Shown here piece by piece: positions 5,619 to 12,887 of a stretch of 32,602 bases of DNA; positions within the stretch are counted from its first letter, which is position 1, and each line of letters begins with the position of its first letter. The translations under genes were made by a program, and so were the position numbers. The notes beneath the pieces were generated by a model, which worked only from the letters and a program-made list of their open reading frames with translations, made no database searches and was not told where the DNA came from. The stretch is from Patescibacteria group bacterium (GTDB lineage: Bacteria > Patescibacteriota > Patescibacteriia > UBA9934 > GWF2-40-263), in NCBI GenBank assembly GCA_018814025.1, contig JAHJAM010000007.1, positions 1-32,602 of the forward strand, read 5' to 3'.

Positions 5619-5697
5619 GCGTCATTCTTAGGCCGAAAGGCCGAAGAATCTCTCGTCCTGACGATTGGAGATCCTTCGCTGTCGCTCAGGATGACGC
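5619..5697. repeat. REP-like inverted repeat element 1
   Basis: The element has ends GCGTCAT (5619-5625) and ATGACGC (5691-5697) and contains internal palindromes such as GGCC-GAAA-GGCC. It belongs to the widespread GTCAT...ATGAC class of intergenic palindromic repeats. No gene is seen in this gap. Confidence 0.6.
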
Positions 5698-5760
5698 ATA
5701 ATGAAGGGTGGTTGAAGTAATGTGGTTCCTTTGCTAAGGTTCGAACTATTATTATTTAAT

Positions 5761-5897
5761 CGTCATTGCGAGGAAGGAGTCATAAGTAGACTGACGAAGC
5801 AATCTTTCAGTAGCCGTCATCCTCCGGCTAAGCCGGACGGGAATGACGCTGAGATGAGAGATTGCTTCGCTCGATGAACCACTCGCTCGCAATGACG
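5761..5897. repeat. REP-like inverted repeat element 2, abutting metK
   Basis: CGTCATTGCGAG (5761-5772) and CTCGCAATGACG (5886-5897) are perfect 12-bp terminal inverted repeats. Inside lies a second palindromic unit bounded by CGTCAT (5815-5820) and ATGACG, with a CCGGC/GCCGG hairpin. The right end is 2 nt before the metK ATG, leaving no room for a Shine-Dalgarno. Elements of this kind are non-coding and may be mobilised by REP-type transposases; none is in the window. Confidence 0.7.
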
Positions 5898-5899
5898 GA

Positions 5900-6943
5900 A
5901 TGAATATGAAAAAGGCAGTTGAATCAGTCACGGCCGGACATCCGGATAAAGTTTGCGATCAAATTGCGGATGCAATTGTGGATGAGTTTTTGCGCCGAGA
6001 TACTAAAGCGCGCGTGGATCTAAACGTTTTAGGCTCGCAAGGCATGTTGATGATCGGCGGGGAGGTTGATTCCAGTGCGGATTTTGATCTGGCCGAGCTG
6101 GCCAAGAAGGTTTATAAAGAAATCGGCTATCAAGATGAGATTGAAGTTTTTGTTAATATTGATCAGCGCAATCCCAAAGTTAAAACCGGCGCCCATGATT
6201 CAGTGGTGGTGAATGGCTATGCCACGCGCGAAACGCGCGAGTTTTTGCCGCGGGCCCTGATCTACGCGCACAACATTGCTCGGCGCATGGATGATTTGCG
6301 CCAAACCGATCCAACTTTTTCTTGGCTGCAACCGGATGGCAAAGTGCAGTTGGTGATTGAAAAAGATAAAATTCTTTCGGCCATGGTTTTGGCCTCGCAC
6401 AGTCCGGACATCGAGACCAAAGAAGTTCAGGCCGCGATTTTAGATCGGATTTTATCGCCGATTATCGGCGAGGATGCGGTCCAGCTGTTCATCAATCCCA
6501 TCGGCCAGTTTACGATCTGCGGTTTTCAAGCCGATTCCGGAGCCAACGGCCGCAAGCTGGCCGTGGATACTTACGGCGGTTTGATTCCGCATGGCGACAG
6601 CGCTTTATCCGGTAAAGATCCTTATAAGGCGGCGCGCTGCGGATCATACATGGCCCGCTACGCGGCGCGATATTTAGTGGAACAGGGATTAGCCGAATCC
6701 GCGATTATTAATGCGGCTTACATCATTGGCCGGGCCGAGCCCGTGCATTTGGAAGCGCGCGGGGTGGGTGAGAAATCACGCGGTACGAAAATGGATTTAA
6801 CTGAAGTGGTGAAAAGTCAGTTTGATTTCCGGCCGGAAGCGATTGTGGAAAGGCTGGATTTAGCTAAACCTTTATATCGCCACACCGCGACTTATGGCCA
6901 TTTTGGACGATTAGGCTTTCCCTGGGAGGAATCAGTGAAGTAA
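5900..6943 (+). CDS. metK: S-adenosylmethionine synthetase, short divergent form
   Basis: The enzyme makes SAM from methionine and ATP. The 347-residue protein carries GHPDKVCDQIADA (residues 13-25), the WLQPDGKVQL segment, and YGGLIPHGDSALSGKDPYKAAR, the counterpart of the GGGAFSGKD phosphate-binding loop. It is about 35 residues shorter than E. coli MetK. The flexible active-site loop usually reading GAGDQG is replaced by GAHDSVVVNGYA, an unusual change, though the following GYAT is kept. ESVTAGHPDK starts soon after the chosen ATG, so the N-terminus is complete. No ribosome site is present because a REP-like repeat ends 2 nt upstream; ATG at 5906 is an alternative start. A terminator follows directly. 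Confidence 0.92.
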   Translation: MNMKKAVESVTAGHPDKVCDQIADAIVDEFLRRDTKARVDLNVLGSQGMLMIGGEVDSSADFDLAELAKKVYKEIGYQDEIEVFVNIDQRNPKVKTGAHDSVVVNGYATRETREFLPRALIYAHNIARRMDDLRQTDPTFSWLQPDGKVQLVIEKDKILSAMVLASHSPDIETKEVQAAILDRILSPIIGEDAVQLFINPIGQFTICGFQADSGANGRKLAVDTYGGLIPHGDSALSGKDPYKAARCGSYMARYAARYLVEQGLAESAIINAAYIIGRAEPVHLEARGVGEKSRGTKMDLTEVVKSQFDFRPEAIVERLDLAKPLYRHTATYGHFGRLGFPWEESVK

Positions 6944-6967
6944 AACTCGGTATTCGCCGAGTTTTTT
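6944..6967 (+). terminator. metK terminator
   Basis: AACTCGG (6944-6950) pairs with CCGAGTT (6957-6963), then a T run. It directly follows the metK stop codon. Confidence 0.85.
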
Positions 6968-6975
6968 GGTATAAT
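6967..6975 (+). promoter_or_regulatory. Extended -10 promoter of a leaderless gene
   Basis: TGG-TATAAT (-10 box 6970-6975) is followed by exactly 9 nt and the ATG at 6985. With a start about 7-10 nt past the -10 box, the mRNA would begin at or next to the start codon. No good -35 exists, as that position lies in the terminator. Confidence 0.6.
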
Positions 6976-6984
6976 AAACGCAGT

Positions 6985-7224
6985 ATGATTTTTTACTGGT
7001 TGATTTTTGCCATTGCCATCACTCTGATTGGCACGGTGATGATTTGCGTTTTAGAACAAGACGAAGAAGACTTCAGCGAGGAAGTCAGTTTTGAGGACCG
7101 CACCCTGCACCAGCGGGCGTCTTTAACCGTGGCCGAATGCGCGGCCAATGCGGACTGCCGGCTGGAACACGAGGCCGCGGTCAAGCGCTTCGAAGCTTAC
7201 GTTAAGAATAAAAAGAAGAAGTAA
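6985..7224 (+). CDS. Small single-pass membrane protein
   Basis: This 79-residue protein starts with a membrane helix (residues 2-22, IFYWLIFAIAITLIGTVMICVL). An acidic stretch follows (EQDEEDFSEEVSFED), then a basic C-terminal helix ending KNKKKK. The family is not recognised. A -10 box 9 nt upstream suggests a leaderless message. It lies 4 nt before the next gene and probably forms an operon with it. The two cysteines around residues 52 and 57 (ECAANADC) are spaced for a possible disulfide or metal site. Confidence 0.7.
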   Translation: MIFYWLIFAIAITLIGTVMICVLEQDEEDFSEEVSFEDRTLHQRASLTVAECAANADCRLEHEAAVKRFEAYVKNKKKK

Positions 7225-7228
7225 ACAC

Positions 7229-7960
7229 ATGAGGGGGATGATCAAACAAAAGACCGTACTCAGGCTGGTGATCATTTTGGTGGTGGCCGGCACTTCAGTG
7301 GCGTTATTTTCTTTGGCGCCGGAAGCCGTGCGCTTGCGCTCGGCGGACGGGTGTTTTGTTTTGTCGGGCGAGATCGGGTCGGGCAGCGAAGCGGCTTTCA
7401 GCGAACGGTTGGATTTGGCCGGACCTTTCAGCCTGATGATCGGTCCGGTTTATGAAATTGATTTTGGCAGTAATTTTTTGCCCGGACCTTTTCATTTAAC
7501 ACTTTGCGTCCAGCCGGAGTGGGGGGCGGTTAATGAATTGGCGATTTACGCTTATGACGAAGAACTGTCGGCTTGGCGCTTGATGCCCAGCGTGGCTGAT
7601 CCGCTGGATCTGACTTTAGCCACGGAAATTCGCACGCCGTTTAGTTTGTGGGCCGTGGGCCGCAAACAAAAGTTTGATCAACCAGCCATCCATGAGAGTC
7701 TGTTAAGCGAGCTTTTGGCCTGGCCGCCGGCGGAAGCCGTGGGTTATCGAGTGTATTCGTCGTTCGCGGCCGTGGATGGCGATTTCGTGCTGGTGAATGG
7801 TCGAGGGCAGCGGGGCGGTTGCAGCGGGGTCTATTTTTCAGGCCCAGACCAAGCCATAACTTCAGTGGAAAGAGCCACGGAGGGCGGGGTTTATCGTTTG
7901 AGCGTGATTTGGGAAATGGGTGGGGGGTGTATGGAGGGAGAAGAGATAAGCGCTGATTAG
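7229..7960 (+). CDS. Secreted or membrane-anchored protein of unknown function
   Basis: This 243-residue protein has an N-terminal hydrophobic helix (about 8-28, VLRLVIILVVAGTSVALFSLAP), serving as signal or anchor. The rest is beta-rich and extracytoplasmic by inference: about 40-140 looks like one beta-sandwich-like module (FHLTLCVQPEWGAVNELAIYAYDEEL), and the end has cysteines at RGGCSG and GGGCME. The start at 7229 puts the methionine just before the signal helix, with a weak AAGAAG ribosome site; M at 7238 is an alternative. No known domain is recognised. It is co-directional with and 4 nt after the small membrane protein. Confidence 0.7.
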   Translation: MRGMIKQKTVLRLVIILVVAGTSVALFSLAPEAVRLRSADGCFVLSGEIGSGSEAAFSERLDLAGPFSLMIGPVYEIDFGSNFLPGPFHLTLCVQPEWGAVNELAIYAYDEELSAWRLMPSVADPLDLTLATEIRTPFSLWAVGRKQKFDQPAIHESLLSELLAWPPAEAVGYRVYSSFAAVDGDFVLVNGRGQRGGCSGVYFSGPDQAITSVERATEGGVYRLSVIWEMGGGCMEGEEISAD

Positions 7961-7988
7961 CTGGGGATAAGTCGAAAAAACAATAATT

Positions 7989-8105
7989 TGTTATAATCAA
8001 TTAAGTTACAAACATAATTTGTTCCTTGTCAGTGCGGCGAGCTGCCGACCAATCGCGATCGGGTCAGGAGCTTACGGCATTTGGAGGAATCCGGCGAAGC
8101 CGGAT
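7989..8105 (+). promoter_or_regulatory. Promoter and structured 5' leader
   Basis: TGT-TATAAT (-10 at 7992-7997) starts a leader of about 115 nt before the gene at 8119. The leader can form CGGC/GCCG near 8036-8048, GACC/GGTC near 8047-8066, and a perfect 7-bp hairpin ATCCGGC (8089-8095) with GCCGGAT (8099-8105) just before the ribosome site area. There is no T tract, so it is a translation-level structure rather than a terminator. Confidence 0.45.
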
Positions 8106-8118
8106 AAAAAATAGAAAT

Positions 8119-8502
8119 ATGCCTGCGAAAAAAACTGCAGCCGCCAAAGGCGGGAAAAGTCCGAAGAAAAAAACTCAAACAAAAAAGCCTTCAGGCACCT
8201 GCAGCGTCTGCAGCGCCGGGGTCAAGCCGTTAATGGCCACATGCGATGACTGCGGTCCTCAAGCCATGTTGAAGATGGCGGATGAACCAATGCCCGGACC
8301 GAAAATTGAAACCGTTCAATCATGCAATAATTGCGATCATGTGCCGGGCCGGGTGAATGCCGTAATTGGCTTGCTGGCCGTGGTGATCGTGGTTTTGGCG
8401 GTGACGGTTTTGGCTTCGGTGATGATTATCAGTTCGCAAGCTTTCCAGATTGAAGCCTTTAATTCAGCCGGAGGAATAATTGACAACCTTGTCAGAAAAT
8501 AA
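8119..8502 (+). CDS. Zinc-ribbon membrane protein
   Basis: The 127-residue protein starts with a lysine-rich low-complexity tail (residues 1-30, AKKTAAAKGGKSPKKKTQTKK). A four-cysteine zinc ribbon follows (CSVC at about 34-37, CDDC near 49-52), then a CNNC pair near 72-75, and one transmembrane helix (about 85-112, VIGLLAVVIVVLAVTVLASVMII). The short C-terminus would be outside the cell. An upstream in-frame start at 8026 would add 31 residues read from the structured leader, so I chose the ATG at 8119. It lies 2 nt before the cyclophilin gene. Function unknown. Confidence 0.65.
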   Translation: MPAKKTAAAKGGKSPKKKTQTKKPSGTCSVCSAGVKPLMATCDDCGPQAMLKMADEPMPGPKIETVQSCNNCDHVPGRVNAVIGLLAVVIVVLAVTVLASVMIISSQAFQIEAFNSAGGIIDNLVRK

Positions 8503-8504
8503 GT

Positions 8505-9128
8505 ATGAAGAAGATATTCCTGGTGGCGGCCGTGCTGGTGTTAGCCGGTTTGGGCTGCCAAAAAGATGGGGGATTAATTAAGTCAGTGAAACCGATTCCG
8601 GCTCCAGAACCGGCGCCGGTGACTCCCATTAACGTGGAGGAACAACAAGCGAAAATTATGGAATCAAAATACACTTTCCCAGGCGTTTTATCGGCTGAGC
8701 AAATTGAAGACAAGAAAGTTCGGATCACCACGGATAAAGGCGATATCGTGTTTGAGCTTTTCGCGGACACCGCGCCCATGGCCGTTTCCAACTTTGTTTA
8801 TTTAACCGGCGAGGGTTATTACGACGGCGTTTCTTTTCATCGCCGCGAAGAAGGTTTCGTGATTCAAGGCGGCGATCCCAATGGCAATGGCACGGGCGGA
8901 CCCGGCTATTCATTTGAAGATGAGTTAACCGATGATTACGGTTATGAACGCGGCATCGTGGCCATGGCCAATCGCGGGCCCAACACCAACGGTTCCCAGT
9001 TCTTCATCATGCTCGGCGATACGCCGTTACCAAAAGCTTATACGGTTTTCGGTCGAGTGTTAGAAGGGATGGAGGTAGTGGATCAGATCCAGGTGGGTGA
9101 TGTGATGAGTAAGGTGAGTGTTGAGTAA
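8505..9128 (+). CDS. Cyclophilin-type peptidyl-prolyl isomerase, lipoprotein
   Basis: The 207-residue protein begins with a lipoprotein signal (MKKIFLVAAVLVLAGLGC, lipobox LAGLGC with C18), so it is probably anchored on the outer face of the membrane. A linker of about 40 residues rich in proline and glutamate precedes a cyclophilin domain (about 70-200). Family motifs are GDIVFELFADTAPMAVSNFV, YDGVSFHR, FVIQGGDPNGNGTGGPGY and GPNTNGSQFFI. The Arg in SFHR and the FxxQGGD and SQFF segments form the isomerase site, so it is likely active in folding exported proteins. A terminator follows. Confidence 0.92.
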   Translation: MKKIFLVAAVLVLAGLGCQKDGGLIKSVKPIPAPEPAPVTPINVEEQQAKIMESKYTFPGVLSAEQIEDKKVRITTDKGDIVFELFADTAPMAVSNFVYLTGEGYYDGVSFHRREEGFVIQGGDPNGNGTGGPGYSFEDELTDDYGYERGIVAMANRGPNTNGSQFFIMLGDTPLPKAYTVFGRVLEGMEVVDQIQVGDVMSKVSVE

Positions 9129-9250
9129 AAAGTAGAAAGGAAGAAAGTAGATAGTAGAAAGAATACTCCCTCGGGTTACTCCTGGGGAGTTTTTGATTGT
9201 TCTCGTCCACTTTCTACTTTTTATTCTTACCTCTCTACTTTCTACTTCAA
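9127..9250. repeat. Purine-rich AGTAGAAAG low-complexity repeat with inverted partner and terminator
   Basis: AGTAGAAAG-like units at 9130-9162 are followed by a terminator and then by reverse-complement units (CTTTCTACTTTT and similar) at 9212-9247. The same unit recurs at 12843-12872. The arrangement is compatible with a small inverted-repeat element. ACTCCC (9165-9170) with GGGAGT (9185-9190) and T residues would terminate the cyclophilin mRNA. Confidence 0.5.
9165..9194 (+). terminator. Cyclophilin gene terminator
   Basis: ACTCCC at 9165-9170 pairs with GGGAGT at 9185-9190, followed by four T. It lies 37 nt after the stop codon. Confidence 0.65.
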
Positions 9251-9282
9251 TATTTCGCTAAAATCAGGTAAACTTAACGCAC

Positions 9283-10539
9283 ATGGAACTGTCGGAGCTT
9301 GATCAAAAAGAATCAAAACAAACTAAAATGTTGGCCGCGCTGTTGATATTTATCGTGGCGGCCGTGCTTTTGAATTGGCTGGTTTTATTCCGCCCTAAGT
9401 CAAAGGTGGTGATTCATAATCCGGTTTATCCGGATTTGGCGGCTGAAGCCGCGGCGGCGCAAGAATTGGAACCAGAGATTGTGCATCAGGTATTGCCGGA
9501 TGAAGTGCGCGGGATTTATTGGACCGCGACCACGGCCGGGGGCAGCCGCGGCGACCAGCTGTTGGATTACATGACGCAAATGAGTTTGAACGCGGCGGTC
9601 ATCGATTTAAAAATGGATAACGGACAATTGGCTTTCGCACCTCTTAATCAGGCCATGCGCCATTATGTCATGACCAAGCCGGCGATTGCCGATTTAGATG
9701 CTTTGACCAAGAAATTGCATGAGCGGGGAATTTACGCGATTGCCCGCATTGCCGTGTTCCGCGACAGCGCTTTTGCGCGCGGCAATCCGCAACTGGCCAT
9801 GAAATGGCCGGGCGGAAGTTTGTGGACGGATAAAACCGGCGCGGCTTGGGTGGATCCGGCCACGCCGCACGCGGCCAATTACGCCATTGATTTGGGCAAG
9901 GAAGCGTACGCGCGCGGGTTTGATGAAGTGCAATTTGATTATGTGCGCTTTGCTTCAGACGGCTCCATCAGCTCGATCCGGTATCCGGTTTATGATTTTT
10001 CGAAAACCAAAATTGAAGTGATGCAGGAATTTTTCGCGCGCGTGGGCGGGGCGCTGAAAGAGGAAGCAATTCCGGTTTCCTTTGATGTTTTCGGCATGAC
10101 TTTTTGGAGCAATCATGACTATAACATCGGCCAGCGGCTGGTGGATGTGTGGCCAAACGCGGATTTTGTCAGCCCCATGCCGTACCCGTCGCATTATCCC
10201 AATGGTTTTAACGGTTATGCCAATCCCGCGCTTTATCCTTATGAAATCGTAAAAAGCACTTTGGACAAGGGGGCAGAGATGCTGGAAACCGAATTGGGAA
10301 TGTTTGAAGAAACTTCGCGTCCGACATTCCGGCCGTGGCTGCAGGATTTTGACATCGGCGCGGTTTACACGGCCGCGCGCATCGAGGCGGAAATTGCGGC
10401 CGCGCGCGACGCGGGCTGTTCGGGTTGGATTCTTTGGAACGCGCGCAATGTTTATGAACCGGCGGATTACTTAATAGGGGTAGGTAGGGAAGAAGTAGGT
10501 AGGGAAGATGATGGAGACTTGACATCGGCTTCGGAATAA
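9283..10539 (+). CDS. DUF4015 putative glycoside hydrolase, membrane-anchored
   Basis: This 418-residue protein has an N-terminal membrane anchor (about 16-36, MLAALLIFIVAAVLLNWLVLF) and a TIM-barrel domain of the DUF4015 glycosidase-like family (about 78-395). Recognisable segments are the opening GIYWTATTAGG, AAVIDLKMDNGQ, GIYAIARIAVFRD, the acidic FDEVQFDYVRFASDG, PVSFDVFGMTFW, DFVSPMPYPSHYP and GWILWNARNVY. FDEVQFDYVRF would carry active-site acids. It probably acts on cell-surface polysaccharide; the substrate is unknown. The C-terminal tail contains VGREEVGRED (residues 400-409), encoded by a 30-nt repeat also found in the C39-like peptidase gene, so the tail may be extended by a repeat insertion. 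A TAAACT box 8 nt before the ATG suggests a leaderless message. Confidence 0.85.
   Translation: MELSELDQKESKQTKMLAALLIFIVAAVLLNWLVLFRPKSKVVIHNPVYPDLAAEAAAAQELEPEIVHQVLPDEVRGIYWTATTAGGSRGDQLLDYMTQMSLNAAVIDLKMDNGQLAFAPLNQAMRHYVMTKPAIADLDALTKKLHERGIYAIARIAVFRDSAFARGNPQLAMKWPGGSLWTDKTGAAWVDPATPHAANYAIDLGKEAYARGFDEVQFDYVRFASDGSISSIRYPVYDFSKTKIEVMQEFFARVGGALKEEAIPVSFDVFGMTFWSNHDYNIGQRLVDVWPNADFVSPMPYPSHYPNGFNGYANPALYPYEIVKSTLDKGAEMLETELGMFEETSRPTFRPWLQDFDIGAVYTAARIEAEIAAARDAGCSGWILWNARNVYEPADYLIGVGREEVGREDDGDLTSASE
10480..10509 (+). repeat. 30-nt in-frame repeat, copy A
   Basis: Two tandem units starting GTAGGTAGGGAAGA encode VGREEVGRED at the end of the DUF4015 protein. The identical 30 nt occur at 13032-13061 in an unrelated gene, in the same reading frame. 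Partial units (GTAGGTAGGGA) occur in intergenic DNA at 4567-4577 and 30966-30976. Confidence 0.8.
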
Positions 10540-10580
10540 GATAAGAAAATATATCGTTCATTACCGTCTGGGAGGTTCAA

Positions 10581-10769
10581 ATGGATGAGCAGAACGTAGT
10601 TTATGTAGATGATCCTTATCAAGCAGCTTTGAAACATAAAGACCAGGCCGGTGAAATTTGCGTGGGCAATTTCCACCTGGATCTGGTTTCGATCATTTGT
10701 CTCAATTGCGGCAAAGAGTTCCGCCAACGGCGTAAAACATCAGTTGGCAAAAAAACGGAGGAACGATGA
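10581..10769 (+). CDS. Zinc-ribbon microprotein A
   Basis: This 62-residue protein is preceded by GGGAGG 6 nt before its ATG. The N-terminal half has MDEQNVVYVDDPYQAALKH; the C-terminal half has GNFHLDLVSIICLNCGKEFRQRR with one CLNC pair. It is paralogous to the next gene: both share M-x-E, Y-x-x-D, QA, GNF and C-x-x-C-G in the same order. One CxxC alone gives half a zinc site, so dimerisation through zinc is possible. The stop overlaps the next start as ATGA. The family is not recognised; a regulator or adaptor role is possible. Confidence 0.7.
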   Translation: MDEQNVVYVDDPYQAALKHKDQAGEICVGNFHLDLVSIICLNCGKEFRQRRKTSVGKKTEER

Positions 10770-10966
10770 ACGAGAAGGATCCGATTTACGCGGAAGACTT
10801 TCATCAAGCCTCGGACGCGCATTTACTCAACAATCCGGCTTGCAAAGGGAATTTCCTTTATGCTGGCGATAAATGTGTCTGCCAGCACTGCGGCCAGGTC
10901 TGGCGCAAGCCTTCGGCCATCCGCGACGTGTATCGCGAGCGCGATGCGCAGCGCCAGTCATCATAG
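10766..10966 (+). CDS. Zinc-ribbon microprotein B, paralogue of A
   Basis: This 66-residue protein overlaps microprotein A by ATGA and has its own GGAGG. It repeats the A pattern (MNEKDPIYAEDFHQA, then GNFLYAGDKCVCQHCGQVWRK) but has an added cysteine, giving CVCQHC. Tandem duplication followed by coupled translation suggests the two act together, perhaps as a heterodimer sharing a zinc ion. The C-terminal tail is polar and basic. A strong terminator follows the stop. Function unknown. Confidence 0.7.
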   Translation: MNEKDPIYAEDFHQASDAHLLNNPACKGNFLYAGDKCVCQHCGQVWRKPSAIRDVYRERDAQRQSS

Positions 10967-10981
10967 CCCGACTTTTCATTC

Positions 10982-11007
10982 GACGTCTCACCAGAGGCGT
11001 CTTTTTT
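10982..11007 (+). terminator. Terminator after the microprotein pair
   Basis: GACGTCTC (10982-10989) pairs with GAGGCGTC (10994-11001) with one mismatch around an ACCA loop, followed by six T. Confidence 0.85.
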
Positions 11008-11008
11008 G

Positions 11009-11017
11009 TGCTATAAT
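11009..11017 (+). promoter_or_regulatory. Extended -10 promoter of a leaderless gene
   Basis: TGC-TATAAT (-10 at 11012-11017) is followed by exactly 9 nt and the ATG at 11027. There is no recognisable -35 and no ribosome site, which fits a leaderless message. Confidence 0.6.
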
Positions 11018-11026
11018 ATCCACACT

Positions 11027-11329
11027 ATGTTTGGGAGGAAGAAACAAGGATTATTTCAGCCCTGGGAAATGGGCTTAGCCGGCGGTTTAATCGCGGGCAC
11101 AGTGACGGCAATCGCGGTTTTCGTGCCTTTGGTTACGCAAAGCAACTACGGCATGGCTTATTTGCAGATTTTGTTTAGCATCTACCCGGGCTTTGAATCC
11201 GTGAGTTTGATGGGGGTGGTGATCGGATTTATCTACAGCTTTCTTGACGGCTTCATCGGTTTTTACGCCTTTGGCTGGCTGTATAATTTGTTGACTCGGA
11301 AACGGAAGAAAAAGTGGTTTAGGAAGTAA
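11027..11329 (+). CDS. Small two-helix membrane protein
   Basis: This 100-residue protein has two hydrophobic segments (about 16-38, GLAGGLIAGTVTAIAVFVPLV, and 62-90, LMGVVIGFIYSFLDGFIGFYAFGWLYNLL) and a basic tail (RKRKKKWFRK). The start at 11027 is chosen because a -10 box lies 9 nt upstream; a TTG at 11006 would fall inside the promoter and terminator. The second helix (GFIYSFLDGFIG) resembles small glycine-rich membrane proteins found widely without assigned function. It is transcribed alone. Confidence 0.7.
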   Translation: MFGRKKQGLFQPWEMGLAGGLIAGTVTAIAVFVPLVTQSNYGMAYLQILFSIYPGFESVSLMGVVIGFIYSFLDGFIGFYAFGWLYNLLTRKRKKKWFRK

Positions 11330-11409
11330 AGGTTGAAAATCCGGCGGGGTCGGACCCGGCTTTGCCGGGCTACAGGTTGTAAATGATTTGACGCAAGTTG
11401 GAAACAAAT

Positions 11410-11439
11410 CGGGACTTGTTCCCGGTTTTTTGTTATACT
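11410..11439 (+). promoter_or_regulatory. Terminator hairpin followed by extended -10 promoter
   Basis: CGGGA (11410-11414) with TCCCG (11420-11424) and a T run forms a terminator. TGT-TATACT (-10 at 11434-11439) follows at once, 12 nt before the ATG at 11452, so the next mRNA has almost no leader. Confidence 0.55.
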
Positions 11440-11451
11440 ACCAGGCAGAAT

Positions 11452-12846
11452 ATGCCTCGATTAATTACGGAGAAAACTTTTTATCAGTACCTAAAATGCC
11501 CGCATTGGGTCTATTTTTCGGCGCAAGGCGGAGACAAGAAGCACGAAGCTTTGATGGACAAGCTGATTGACGGGGGATTGATCGAGGAAAAAGAACGGGA
11601 GCTGATTTCGGATCGAAAAGAATTAGTGGAGGTCACGGCCGAGGATCCGGAGCAAGCTTTTTATCAAACTTTGGAATACATGCGCGAAGGCCGGCAAACA
11701 ATTTATCACGGAGTGTTAATCGACAAGCATTGGGTGGGCCATCCGGATATTTTGGAAAAAGTTGAAGGCAAATCAAAGTTCGGCGATTATTATTACGTGG
11801 CCGCGGACATCAAGAATACCCGCCACATCTATGACGAGCATAAGTTTCAAGGCTGTTTTTACGCCGAGCTCTTGGGTTTGCTGCAAGGGGCTAAGCCCAG
11901 GCAGGGTTATGTGATTACGCCGGATAACAGCGTGCTGGAATATTTGATTGAAGAATTTGAAGGGCATTATCACTTAACTTTGGATGCGATTGAACGAGTG
12001 GTGGCCGGCCAAGAGCCGCCGCATTTTATGACTTCGGGCTGCAAGCAATCGCCGTGGTATTCGGAGTGTCGCAGTTTGAGCGAATCTTGCGCGGATCTTT
12101 CCATGCTGAATCGAGTTTGGCGCCAAGAAGTGGCGCGGCTGAAAAAAGCCGGCTATGAAACCATTGAATCGCTGGCGGATAAATCCGTGGCGCATTTGAT
12201 CAAACAAGTGCCGGACGTGGCGGAATGGCGCTTGGAAATCATGCGCGATCAAGCTTTGGCTTTGCGCGATAATCGCTACATCATCCGCCAAAGCGTGGAT
12301 TTGCCGGAAGCGGATACGGAGCTGTATTTTGACATTGAGAGCGACCCGTTGCGAGATTTTATTTATCTGTTTGGCGTTTACGAGGTTTCCCAGGATAAGC
12401 AAGAATATCACGCTTTCATGGCGAATTATACGGATAAAGAAGATGAAATGTGGGCCGAGTTTGCGGAGTTTATGGCCAGCCACATTGATTGTCCGGTTTA
12501 CCATTATGGCAGTTACGAGCGGGACGTGGTCAGCCGGTTTGCGGCCAAGTACGGGTGTTCGGATCTGGTGCGCGAGGCTTTGGAGCGGAATTTAATCGAT
12601 GTTTTGGAATTGATTCGGCCGGCCGTGATTTTTCCGTTAAGTTTTTATTCGCTGAAAGATATCGGGGCTTACGTCGGCTACCATTGGCGGGCGGAAGACG
12701 CTTCGGGCGCCAATTCCGTGCTTTGGTTTGAAGATTGGCTGCGCACCAAGAGCGATGATCTCAAGAAAAAGATTTTAGAATATAATGAAGACGATGTGAT
12801 CGCCACTTATAAAGTTCAGCGCTGGCTGAGGGAGAAGGCAACGTAG
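11452..12846 (+). CDS. TM0106-family RecB-like nuclease with DEDD exonuclease-type domain
   Basis: The 464-residue protein combines two nuclease-like halves. The N-terminal half (about 1-215) is PD-(D/E)xK-like, with GHPD (D99) and AADIKNT (D119, K121). C16 and C197, C206, C213 form a bracket like the iron-sulfur staple of Cas4 and AddB. The C-terminal half (about 285-464) is RNase H-like, with LYFDIESDP (D294, E296) and YNEDDVIATY (D448). This arrangement matches the TM0106 family, presumed to act in DNA repair or processing. The start at 11452 is chosen over 11398 because the earlier start lies before the promoter. Despite the Cas4-like features it is 7 kb from the CRISPR locus and need not be linked to it. 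Confidence 0.85.
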   Translation: MPRLITEKTFYQYLKCPHWVYFSAQGGDKKHEALMDKLIDGGLIEEKERELISDRKELVEVTAEDPEQAFYQTLEYMREGRQTIYHGVLIDKHWVGHPDILEKVEGKSKFGDYYYVAADIKNTRHIYDEHKFQGCFYAELLGLLQGAKPRQGYVITPDNSVLEYLIEEFEGHYHLTLDAIERVVAGQEPPHFMTSGCKQSPWYSECRSLSESCADLSMLNRVWRQEVARLKKAGYETIESLADKSVAHLIKQVPDVAEWRLEIMRDQALALRDNRYIIRQSVDLPEADTELYFDIESDPLRDFIYLFGVYEVSQDKQEYHAFMANYTDKEDEMWAEFAEFMASHIDCPVYHYGSYERDVVSRFAAKYGCSDLVREALERNLIDVLELIRPAVIFPLSFYSLKDIGAYVGYHWRAEDASGANSVLWFEDWLRTKSDDLKKKILEYNEDDVIATYKVQRWLREKAT

Positions 12847-12872
12847 AAAGTAGAGAGTAGAGAGTAGAAAGG
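12843..12872. repeat. Purine-rich AGTAGAGAG repeat tract
   Basis: Tandem AGTAGA(A/G)AG units fill the gap after the nuclease gene and match those at 9130-9162 in kind. No terminator is seen here. Confidence 0.5.
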
Positions 12873-12887
12873 GAATTCACTTACCTT

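Noticed and set aside
11452-12846. Cas4 belonging to the CRISPR locus
   Set aside because: The cysteine bracket and PD-(D/E)xK core are Cas4-like, but the added RNase H-like domain marks the TM0106 family, and the gene is 7 kb away among housekeeping genes.
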